The notes under the pieces are model-generated. The model saw only the letters and a list, made by a program, of their open reading frames with translations, was not told the origin of the DNA and made no database searches. Shown one piece after another: positions 14,807 through 20,492 of a stretch of DNA of 41,447 nt; within the stretch, counting starts at the first letter, position 1, and every line of letters begins with the position of its first letter. Made by a program: the position numbers and the translations under genes. Origin of the DNA: an uncultured beta proteobacterium (GTDB taxonomy: Bacteria > Pseudomonadota > Gammaproteobacteria > Burkholderiales > Rhodocyclaceae); the NCBI GenBank assembly GCA_903848955.1, contig CAINHS010000060.1, forward strand, positions 1 through 41,447, given 5' to 3'.

Positions 14807-14887
14807 GGCAAGCCCCGCTCCCGACTGGTGGAACCCGTACCTGCGCGGATGGGACGCAGATCGGCCTAGTCGGAAGCGGGGCTTGCT
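14807..14887 (-). promoter_or_regulatory. Long two-tier hairpin in the leader of the replication initiator gene
   Basis: A 19-bp stem with one mismatch joins 14808-14826 and 14868-14886 (GCAAGCCCCGCT core). The 41-nt loop contains a second stem, CTGCG (14841-14845) with CGCAG (14855-14859). On the minus strand it ends about 13 nt before the initiator ATG (14794), just upstream of the GAGG ribosome site. Leader control of translation, a replication-origin structure, or a weak terminator (followed by CCGTTTG) are all possible. Confidence 0.65.
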
Positions 14888-14976
14888 GAATGAGGGGCAT
14901 TTCCATCCTTGCTGAGCATCCGGGTTCCAGCCGGGTTGCGCTCGCGGCCGAACCCTACCGCCGAAGCGGCTGGGCG

Positions 14977-15141
14977 TCAACTATTCGTCGTCGTGCCAGT
15001 CGAGCAACACGATCGCGCAGCCATGACCTCTTTCTCGCACTCCTTGCCGAGTAACTCAGCGATCGTAAACGACAGAATCAAAACCGTGTGCGGGTCGCAA
15101 CTTTCGGCGCGTAGTCGCTCAAGCTCCGCTATCAGGTCCAT
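14977..15141 (-). CDS. Small hypothetical protein
   Basis: 54 aa. ATG 15141 overlaps the end of the upstream gene and is preceded by AAGGG. The sequence starts MDLIAELERLRAESCDP and forms a plausible helix pair, ending in a Ser/Thr/Cys-rich tail that may be frame-dependent. In another frame the last 60 bases also read well (VLLDWHDDE), so the 3' end is uncertain. The 90 bp between its stop and the hairpin at 14807-14887 hold nothing I recognise. Confidence 0.5.
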   Translation of the reverse strand: MDLIAELERLRAESCDPHTVLILSFTIAELLGKECEKEVMAARSCCSTGTTTNS

Positions 15142-15391
15142 TGAGCACCCTTTGCAGTTCCTGGACCGTCGCCTCAAGCGTCGCCTGCAGGGCGTCCGTA
15201 GCACGCGCGGCAGAGTCCCATGGCCCGGTGTGGATCACGATCGGCCACTTGCCGCGCGTGGTTAAGCGACCGTACCAGCGGACCCTTCTCGACCCTGGCT
15301 CGCCCATGCCAGGGACGACCTCAAGCTCACAGTTGCCTCGCGTGCCGCGCCAGCCGCCGTTGGGCGCGGTGGTTTTGGTGTCAAAGTTCAT
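15119..15391 (-). CDS. Small hypothetical protein
   Basis: 90 aa. ATG 15391 overlaps the preceding stop (ATGA); the open frame continues to 15502 without support. The first part is beta-like and basic (NGGWRGTRGNCELEVVPG, VRWYGRLTTRGKWPIVI); the end is a helix (ARATDALQATLEATVQELQR). Unknown function, early operon. Confidence 0.65.
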   Translation of the reverse strand: MNFDTKTTAPNGGWRGTRGNCELEVVPGMGEPGSRRVRWYGRLTTRGKWPIVIHTGPWDSAARATDALQATLEATVQELQRVLNGPDSGA

Positions 15392-15552
15392 GCGAGCACC
15401 TGCGCCAACACGTTTTTGACCACCGTCACCAGGACCGGCCCGCGCGCCTCGTACAGACAACCTTTGTACTCCGCGCTGACGTACCAGTCGCAGTTGTCCC
15501 ACAGCAGGGTGACTTCATGGCACTTACTCTGCAAAATCACTATCTCGCGCAT
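15388..15552 (-). CDS. Small hypothetical protein
   Basis: 54 aa. ATG 15552 shares a base with the TAA of the upstream gene (TAATG), and its stop overlaps the next start. The sequence is compact and beta-rich with three Cys (MREIVILQSKCHEVTLLWDN, WYVSAEYKGCLYEARG). Coupling at both ends supports it as a real gene. Function unknown. Confidence 0.65.
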   Translation of the reverse strand: MREIVILQSKCHEVTLLWDNCDWYVSAEYKGCLYEARGPVLVTVVKNVLAQVLA

Positions 15553-16316
15553 TACGCACCCCGCTTGGACAGCTCGCGCCGGATCGCCCACTCGCGCATA
15601 GCCGGCGCCAAGTGCGCAAACTGCGGCCACGGGTCGGCGGGCGGCGCGGGCGGGTCTTCGGTCTCGAAGAAGTCAACGACTTTCAGACCATCCGACGTCA
15701 CTTCGCAGGTGAGCGTGACCGACTTCGATTCACCATCGCCCACGTCGACGCCTTGCAGCACGCGGTCAACCATGCCAAGCGGCGCGGGCTCAAACGTCGG
15801 CGCGTCGGCCTCGGTCTCCACGGGCAGATCGGGCTCACCGGGCGCGGGCGGCAGGTCGTCGGTGCAGGTGTCGCCGTCGTCGCAGACTTTGGGCGCGTGG
15901 GTCTCTTGCGTCGCCGGGCTCAACTGCCCCCAGCATTCCGCGTGCCAGGTGTCGCCGTCGCGCTCGATACGCGGCGCGTTCTTGGCGACGATCTTTTCGC
16001 AGTGCGGGCAGCGGGTGCGCTGCTGCTGCGGCTTGATGGTCTCGACGTGCACGCTCGCAGCCGAGTCAGCCAGCATGGCGATCGGCACCGCATGCGCGGC
16101 CAACTCGGCTTGCAGCTCGGCCACGGTCGCCCGCAACGCATCAATCTTGTCCGCTGCCGGGTCACGGGTCTCGCCGTCCGCGAGGCAGTAGGGCGCGACC
16201 TGCCGGAGCCACAGCAGGGCCTGTTCGGTCGCCTCGATTGCGGGTTTGGCTAGGCCGCTGTGCCACGCCAGGATTTGCGCGCCCAACAGAGCAACACGGT
16301 TTTCGGTCAGTTTCAC
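15552..16316 (-). CDS. Hypothetical early protein with central zinc knuckle
   Basis: 254 aa from GTG 16316, which follows GAGGAAAC; an in-frame ATG at 16328 would bury that site. An N-terminal helix (KLTENRVALLGAQILAW) and a coiled region (IDALRATVAELQAELAAH) precede CPHCEKIVAKNAPRIER ... CW, a zinc knuckle. An acidic Pro-rich linker leads to a strand-rich segment (KSVTLTCEVTSDGLKVVDFF) and a C-terminal helix. I do not recognise the family. It starts just downstream of a strong hairpin. Confidence 0.72.
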   Translation of the reverse strand: MKLTENRVALLGAQILAWHSGLAKPAIEATEQALLWLRQVAPYCLADGETRDPAADKIDALRATVAELQAELAAHAVPIAMLADSAASVHVETIKPQQQRTRCPHCEKIVAKNAPRIERDGDTWHAECWGQLSPATQETHAPKVCDDGDTCTDDLPPAPGEPDLPVETEADAPTFEPAPLGMVDRVLQGVDVGDGESKSVTLTCEVTSDGLKVVDFFETEDPPAPPADPWPQFAHLAPAMREWAIRRELSKRGA

Positions 16317-16347
16317 GTTTCCTCGCATTCCGCCGTTGTGGCGGGTG

Positions 16348-16382
16348 GCAGCAGGTAGCGGGTCTGAGCCGCTACCTGCTGT
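16348..16382. other. Strong 14-bp hairpin in an intergenic leader
   Basis: 16348-16361 pairs with 16369-16382: a 12-bp perfect stem (AGCAGGTAGCGG) extended by a C-G and a G-U pair, with a 7-nt loop (GTCTGAG). No T-run follows on either strand, so it is not a typical intrinsic terminator. It lies 33 bp upstream of the GTG start at 16316 and may be an RNA stabiliser or processing signal. Confidence 0.6.
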
Positions 16383-16385
16383 GTG

Positions 16386-16676
16386 CTAGTGCTCTTTGCC
16401 CCACGCCATATCGGCCAAACACTGGTCGAGTGCTCGCTAGCGATAGTCGTCACGCGCGCCGCCACTGTTGGCGATGTAGGCGCGAAGCTCGGTCCTGCCC
16501 GGCTTGCGGCCCGGGCTGCCAGCAAATGCTAGAATGGCCGTTCGTGGCCCTAGACGCCCAGGCGCAGTCGCGTCTCGATGCCATCAGGCAGGGTCAGCCC
16601 GATCACGATCACTTCTCCCAGCTCTTGCGCGGGGTTGTCGGGCCCTTCGCAGCATCGGCAGGCGTCATGCCTGCTC
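16386..16676 (-). pseudogene. Degenerate coding-like region without an intact ORF
   Basis: There is no gene with a start and ribosome site in these 290 bp, but the minus strand reads like broken protein. One frame gives EVIVIGLTLPDGIETRLRLG, then TAG (16552-16550). A second frame gives KPGRTELRAYIANSGGARDD..R, a TAG (16439-16437), then RALDQCLADMAWGKEH and another TAG (16388-16386). Neither has an ATG, GTG or TTG in a sensible place. A frameshifted and amber-interrupted former gene fits best; chance open frames in GC-rich DNA are the alternative. The 3' edge adjoins the hairpin at 16348-16382. Confidence 0.4.
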
Positions 16677-16925
16677 TTAGGTATGCGCGCAAGCCCAGCG
16701 CTCGACCTCGCCAGACCAAGTCTGGCGAATTTCTACTTCACAGTCTCCGCCGCAGGGACAGTCTCCCTGCGACGTTTCCGGGCACGCGTCGCAATAACCG
16801 ACGTGCGCGCCGTGAGAGACTGCGCCAAGACCCGGCGCGTCGGAGTGACGGATGCAGAGACTGATCTCGCCCGGCACGTAGGCCAGGCGGTATGTGATGA
16901 CTTGCTTTTGGTGATTCATGTTCAT
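16677..16925 (-). CDS. Small Cys-containing early protein, first gene after the strong leftward promoter
   Basis: 82 aa. ATG 16925 follows GGAGAAAAAA, a good site. The sequence starts MNMNHQKQVITYRLAYVPGE, contains CIRH, and near the C-terminus has CDACPETSQGDCPCGGDC, a likely zinc-binding loop, before ending in WACAHT. It is the first product from the promoter at 16973-17000, so it should be made early and in quantity. First-position early genes often encode host-takeover proteins; function unknown. Confidence 0.72.
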   Translation of the reverse strand: MNMNHQKQVITYRLAYVPGEISLCIRHSDAPGLGAVSHGAHVGYCDACPETSQGDCPCGGDCEVEIRQTWSGEVERWACAHT

Positions 16926-16972
16926 TTTTTTCTCCGTTTGGTTTCGGCTGCATCCTCGCTGCCGGTGTTGTC

Positions 16973-17007
16973 AGTATAGCAATACCGATAGCAACGTCAA
17001 TAGCAAT
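16973..17007 (-). promoter_or_regulatory. Strong leftward promoter with three 12-bp-spaced repeats (site 1)
   Basis: Minus strand: -35 TTGACG (17000-16995), 16-bp spacer TTGCTATCGGTATTGC, -10 TATACT (16978-16973), giving an extended TGC-TATACT. Plus-strand heptads TAGCAAT, TAGCAAC, TAGCAAT start at 16977, 16989 and 17001, exactly 12 bp apart, so the array overlaps the -10, the spacer and the upstream edge of the -35. The 116-bp gap 16926-17041 is distinctly AT-rich. Reads into the 82-aa gene at 16925. Confidence 0.88.
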
Positions 17008-17041
17008 AAACCGAAGAAAAGCGAATTGTGGAATTTATTTT

Positions 17042-17845
17042 CTAGCGGTTCGGAATTCGCGAAAGTGCGGCCCGAGCGACCACGAATTGCGCTCCGTCTG
17101 CGAACTCGACCAAAACCGTCGAGTGCATGAACGTGCCGTGCCCCTTGCCGTTGCGTACGATGCGGCAGACCTGCCCGCGCCGACTGCCACACTCGCCGGT
17201 AGACCACGAGAACCGATACGGGAAATCGGGATCTGGCATCGTGGCGCCTCCGGGCCAGTCGGTGGTTTCGTCCGCGTCCACGGGCAGGCTGTCGTCGTCT
17301 AGCGGTTCGCTGGGCCCGGTGATGGGCGTGGGCTTGGGGTCCGCGGCCTCGGCTACGGTCAGCGGAGGTAATTTGCCGGATTTCAGCAGCACATCAATCA
17401 GCAACTTGCCGCCGGGCTGGTAGGTGTGAACCCCGTTCAGTAACACAAAATCCGACGCGACCTGGGCGACGATATCGTGCGCGGTGCGCATTGCGGCTAG
17501 ACCGCGCTCCAGCTGGTCGACGCGGGCCGACTGATCCCGCAGGACCGAAATCAGAACCATCACCCGCTGGGCATCGCGCGGCCAGCCGTTGAGCGCCAGC
17601 GCGCCGAGCTTGCGCGGGTTTTCGCGTGGCCAGGACCGATGGCGCTTTTGCAGGATCAGCTCGGCCTGCTTAAACCAGTCGACCAGATCGACCTTTTTGG
17701 GTTCGGCGTCGCTGGTACCAGGTTGCGACGCGTCTTGCTGCTGCAGGGGCGACACGTCGTCAGCGCATGCCGGAGATGCGTCGCTCTCGGCCGACTGCGA
17801 CGGCTGTGCAATCTCGGCCGGGGTCGGGTTCAGATTCTCGTTCAT
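17042..17845 (-). CDS. Hypothetical early protein, first gene of the leftward region
   Basis: 267 aa. The ATG at 17845 follows GAGGACAAA; the frame could start at 17935, but that would swallow the divergent promoter region. The N-terminus (about 45 residues) is Ser/Pro/Asp-rich and probably disordered. Residues about 50-150 are helical (VDLVDWFKQAELILQKRH, MVLISVLRDQSARVDQLERG). The C-terminal 60 residues are strand-like with Cys (CGSRRGQVCRIVRNGKGHG, VLVEFADGAQFVVAR). Unknown family. Confidence 0.75.
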   Translation of the reverse strand: MNENLNPTPAEIAQPSQSAESDASPACADDVSPLQQQDASQPGTSDAEPKKVDLVDWFKQAELILQKRHRSWPRENPRKLGALALNGWPRDAQRVMVLISVLRDQSARVDQLERGLAAMRTAHDIVAQVASDFVLLNGVHTYQPGGKLLIDVLLKSGKLPPLTVAEAADPKPTPITGPSEPLDDDSLPVDADETTDWPGGATMPDPDFPYRFSWSTGECGSRRGQVCRIVRNGKGHGTFMHSTVLVEFADGAQFVVARAALSRIPNR

Positions 17846-17879
17846 TTTGTCCTCGCGCGCCGGTGTGGCGACGCGGGCA

Positions 17880-17908
17880 AGTCTACCCAGATCGGCGGTT
17901 TTCGTCAC
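17880..17908 (-). promoter_or_regulatory. Candidate leftward promoter for the first early gene
   Basis: Minus strand GTGACG (17908-17903), 17-bp spacer, TAGACT (17885-17880), about 35 bp before the ATG at 17845. Each hexamer matches four of six consensus bases. It lacks the 12-bp heptad array seen at the other promoters, so it may be the constitutive immediate-early one. Confidence 0.4.
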
Positions 17909-17911
17909 GCG

Positions 17912-17940
17912 TTGCCGGGGTCGGGGAATTGCCATATTCT
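17912..17940 (+). promoter_or_regulatory. Candidate rightward promoter for the ParB-domain gene
   Basis: TTGCCG (17912-17917), 17-bp spacer, TATTCT (17935-17940), 35 bp before the ATG at 17976. Both hexamers match four of six bases. It is back to back with the leftward candidate promoter, so this 130-bp gap is the divergent switch point of the genome. Confidence 0.4.
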
Positions 17941-17975
17941 GACCCAGCCTGCGCCGCTGCGGGTCTAGGTGCCCG

Positions 17976-18374
17976 ATGTCGAATCAAGAGCCTGCCGCCG
18001 TCTGGGTTGCCGTCGCTGACCTGAAGCCGTGGGCGCAGAACCCACGCGACAACGCAAAGGCTGTCGCCAAGGTCGCTGCGTCAATCAAGCGGTTCGGGTT
18101 CGCGACCCCACTGATCGCCCGGCCTGAGACTGGAGAGGTGATCGGCGGGCACACGCGGCTGGCAGCTGCTGAAAAGCTGGGATTAACACAGGTTCCCGTG
18201 CGTTGGATGCCAGGGCTGTCCGACGTCGAAGCGCACGCACTGGCACTGGCGGACAACCGTGTAGGCGAGGAAGCTGACTGGGACGAAAGTATGCTCGCTG
18301 ACGTGCTTAGACAGATCGACTCTGCCGGCATCGAGCTTGCCGCCGCCGGTTCGTCGCGGACAACCTGCGAGTGA
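17976..18374 (+). CDS. ParB/Srx nuclease-like domain protein, probably truncated
   Basis: 132 aa, ATG 17976. Residues about 10-110 are a ParB N-terminal domain: VAVADLKPWAQNPRDNAKAV, then GEVIGGHTRLAAAEKLG, with the GGHTR box conserved, and VEAHALALADNRVGEEADWD. Phage proteins of this type usually continue into a DNA-binding or methyltransferase part. Here the frame ends abruptly at GSSRTTCE, while another frame through the same bases reads RFVADNLRVMRAI and runs into the next gene. An internal deletion plus frameshift is likely. It is not a plasmid-partition ParB: no ParA or central HTH. Confidence 0.78.
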   Translation: MSNQEPAAVWVAVADLKPWAQNPRDNAKAVAKVAASIKRFGFATPLIARPETGEVIGGHTRLAAAEKLGLTQVPVRWMPGLSDVEAHALALADNRVGEEADWDESMLADVLRQIDSAGIELAAAGSSRTTCE

Positions 18375-18739
18375 TGCGGGCGATCGACCTGCAGGCGTTC
18401 AACGTGTTCGACCTAGACGCCTATGGCTCGCCGTGGGAACACATGATCGTGCTCGCCGCTCGGCGCAAATGGACTAAGGGCGAGCGCGGCGCGGTCATAC
18501 TCACCGATGGGACTGCGCTAAAAATGCGCTTTGGCCAACTGCCGGGAGCAATCGCGCAACTGTGCGGTGTAGCTAAAGATCGGATGCCGCCAAGCGGTGA
18601 GACTGGGACCGCCGCGCAAGAAATGGCATTGCGCGCATGGGCGGAGCGGTCTGGTGTTGCCATCGTCCGGCAGTGGCGCGCGGAGGGTAACACCAGAAAC
18701 CACATGGTCTATACCGCGATCGTCTTCGAGGGCAAATGA
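18374..18739 (+). CDS. C-terminal piece of a SAM-dependent methyltransferase-like protein
   Basis: 121 aa from ATG 18374 (TGATG with the ParB stop); GTG 18371 is possible. FNVFDLDAYGSPW resembles motif IV of class I methyltransferases such as Trm1-type enzymes (DxDPFGSP). The usual SAM-binding motif I is missing. The frame is open upstream of the ATG and reads RFVADNLRVMRAI, which fits the family, so the present start probably lies inside an older, longer gene. The last 31 bp overlap the convergent DUF5131 gene. Confidence 0.55.
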   Translation: MRAIDLQAFNVFDLDAYGSPWEHMIVLAARRKWTKGERGAVILTDGTALKMRFGQLPGAIAQLCGVAKDRMPPSGETGTAAQEMALRAWAERSGVAIVRQWRAEGNTRNHMVYTAIVFEGK

Positions 18740-19548
18740 AGCTCCCGATGCGAGTAGGCTGCCGGCATCGCCCCGGCGACACTCAAGGGCAGTTCGTCCC
18801 ACGTATGCCCGTCGAGGTTGCGCCCGGCGTAGTGCCCGACCGCGCCGCCCCACTGCTTGAACCAGAACGCCACGCCCTGCGCCAGGCACTGGTCGCGCAG
18901 CGAGCGAACCCAGTCCATACGCGATGGGCGAGCGGTCCAGCGTCCGTTGTTGCGGTCGACAAGCCCACGCGTCTCGCGGATCGCAGGGTCCATCAGGTGC
19001 GAACCAGACTCACCGCCGACAATGACCCAGTGGATCCCGGTCAAGTCGAGTTCGCCCAAGTCGCCCAGCAGCGGCTCGATCGACAGGAAGCGCACCGTTG
19101 CGTCAGTTTGTTGCAGCCACGGCATGCGCTCCAAAGCCCGCCTACGGTTCTCGACTGTCGCTCCGGCCCATACATTGGACGGAGCCCCGCCGCGCGCCTT
19201 GTAGTACCAGGCCGCCGCATCTGGCCGCTTGGTCAGCACCTGGAACCGATGCGCCGGGTTAGCCTCGATGGTCGCGAAGATGCGATCCCGGTATTCCCCT
19301 GGCACCTCGTCGAGAAAGAAGTCGCTCATGCTGTTCGCAAAAATCAGCGAGGGCTTCTTGACCCGCGCCGGTTCCAGCAGCTTGTGTGGGCGAATGGTCA
19401 GATCAAAGCCCTTCGGAAATCCGACGGTTCCGCGCTTGTTCTCGGCCAACGTTTCGGCGTAGCAGTACTTGCAGCCCTCGCTGATTTTCTTGCACCCGCT
19501 CATCGGGTTCCAGGTAAGTTCAGTCCAGTTGATTTCAGTCGCGTTCAT
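18709..19548 (-). CDS. Phage Gp37/Gp68-type DUF5131 protein
   Basis: 279 aa, ATG 19548 with GGAGTACT before it. The start EINWTELTWNPMSGCKKISE followed by GCKYCYAE is the signature of this family, whose Cys cluster suggests an iron-sulfur, radical-SAM-like site. IFANSMSDFF, FQVLTKRPD, NVWAGATVEN and WVIVGGESG are further family blocks. Length is typical. It is the only leftward gene inside the rightward half and looks like an independently acquired accessory gene. Substrate unknown. Confidence 0.85.
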   Translation of the reverse strand: MNATEINWTELTWNPMSGCKKISEGCKYCYAETLAENKRGTVGFPKGFDLTIRPHKLLEPARVKKPSLIFANSMSDFFLDEVPGEYRDRIFATIEANPAHRFQVLTKRPDAAAWYYKARGGAPSNVWAGATVENRRRALERMPWLQQTDATVRFLSIEPLLGDLGELDLTGIHWVIVGGESGSHLMDPAIRETRGLVDRNNGRWTARPSRMDWVRSLRDQCLAQGVAFWFKQWGGAVGHYAGRNLDGHTWDELPLSVAGAMPAAYSHRELHLPSKTIAV

Positions 19549-19610
19549 AGTACTCCAAGCCCCCGATCATCGGCGGGCAACTAAGTGTAACTCTTCGGCA
19601 ATCATACTAC

Positions 19611-19638
19611 AAGACGTTGCTGGCGGTGTTGCTAAAAT
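19611..19638 (+). promoter_or_regulatory. Rightward promoter of the same repeat-containing family (site 3)
   Basis: AAGACG (19611-19616), 16-bp spacer TTGCTGGCGGTGTTGC, TAAAAT (19633-19638). The spacer matches that of site 1 at 13 of 16 positions, and heptads GTTGCTG (19616) and GTTGCTA (19628) are again 12 bp apart with TTGC adjoining the -10. The -35 is weak, so activation may be needed. It points toward the terminase and late genes. Confidence 0.6.
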
Positions 19639-19648
19639 CCCTCTTGCC

Positions 19649-19789
19649 GTGAAAAACAACGACGTGCAGAATCGCCCTGAGACCGATCTTTTTTCGGTTT
19701 CCGGATATAAGGTGGTCTGGTTTTTCTGCGCCCGTTGTAGGGCTTACAGAAATATGCGAGTTTATTGGTGTTATTTGCCTGTCGTCTGA
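19649..19789 (+). CDS. Doubtful small ORF in the AT-rich island
   Basis: 46 codons from GTG 19649, only about 10 bp after the -10 of the site 3 promoter, so a transcript would be nearly leaderless; no ribosome site. The product has FFCARC ... YWCY, a possible Cys motif. Codons (AGG, AGA, TTT, TAT) differ from the phage's habits. Either a foreign fragment or non-coding. Confidence 0.25.
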   Translation: MKNNDVQNRPETDLFSVSGYKVVWFFCARCRAYRNMRVYWCYLPVV

Positions 19790-19880
19790 CGGTGTTTGAC
19801 CTGAAATAAAATACATAGTGAAATCAATGCTAATCAGGTTTAGCTTTCCGACCGAACCTGTGTAAATCACTGGAGGAGCG

Positions 19881-20492
19881 ATGCCACCCGCCAACGTGCC
19901 GCCACAGCCCCAGACCCCCGCTGACCCACCGCGCCGCCCGGTTGGGCGCCCTTCCAGGCTGACCCCAGAGCGGTCAAAGGTGCTGCTCGAAGGCGTGAAG
20001 ATGGGTCTGACCTACAAGCTAGCCTGCGCGAGATCCGGTATTACTTTCACGACGTTTCGTAAGTGGATTGAAAAGGGCGAACAGCAGGCAACTGGCGAAT
20101 ATCGTGATTTCCTTGACCTCTTGACTAAAGCTGAGGCGGATGGGGCTGCGCAGAGCATCGCGGCAATCAAGATCGCTGCGCAGAAAGACTGGCGCGCCGC
20201 AGCCTGGATGCTCGAAGCCCGACACCCCGAGGAGTATGGCCGGAAGCGTCTTGAGGTCACCGGCAAAAACGGCGGACCGGTTGAGCAGATCGTCGAGGCG
20301 ACGGTGCAGGCCCAGGTGGAGCATACTGGCGAGGTGCAGCTGCGCGGCGATGCGACTGCGATCGATCTGACGAGGTTGACCGATGCCGAGCTTGACGAAT
20401 TCGAGCGACTCATCGAGCGAGCGCGCCAGCCGGATGATGAGGATGCTGCCGGCGCTGAGCGACCTGCAGGCGGAGCGCCAGAGGCGGCGTGA
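19881..20492 (+). CDS. terS: Terminase small subunit
   Basis: 203 aa, ATG 19881 with GGAGGAGCG before it. A Pro-rich start leads to RLTPERSKVLLEGVKMGLTY and ITFTTFRKWIEKGEQQ (residues about 27-75), the helix-turn-helix that binds the packaging site. A helical middle (RAAAWMLEARHPEEYGRKR) follows, then an acidic C-terminus with DLTRLTDAELDEFERLIERA, usual for contact with the large subunit. The last 59 bp overlap the large-subunit gene. Confidence 0.88.
   Translation: MPPANVPPQPQTPADPPRRPVGRPSRLTPERSKVLLEGVKMGLTYKLACARSGITFTTFRKWIEKGEQQATGEYRDFLDLLTKAEADGAAQSIAAIKIAAQKDWRAAAWMLEARHPEEYGRKRLEVTGKNGGPVEQIVEATVQAQVEHTGEVQLRGDATAIDLTRLTDAELDEFERLIERARQPDDEDAAGAERPAGGAPEAA

Larger units (their letters stand above)
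19549..19880. other. AT-rich intergenic island before the terminase genes
   Basis: These 332 bp are visibly richer in A/T than the rest and contain no recognised gene. Within it lie a rightward repeat-containing promoter (19611-19638), a doubtful 46-codon frame (19649-19789) and on the minus strand an equally doubtful 95-codon frame (19894-19607). A second possible rightward promoter, TTGACC at 19797 with a TGAAAT box, lies before the terminase. The base composition suggests foreign origin. Confidence 0.6.

Noticed and set aside
16677-17207. Recoding of TAG across the genome
   Set aside because: Terminase, capsid, sheath, tube, fibre and other genes all stop at TAG with proper downstream spacing, so TAG is an ordinary stop here.
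17976-18374. Plasmid-type partition system
   Set aside because: Only the ParB N-terminal domain is present; there is no ParA, no central HTH and no parS-like repeats nearby.
19607-19894. 95-codon leftward frame in the AT-rich island
   Set aside because: It would start inside the terminase small-subunit gene, has no ribosome site, and overlaps the site 3 promoter; I could not link it to a known family.
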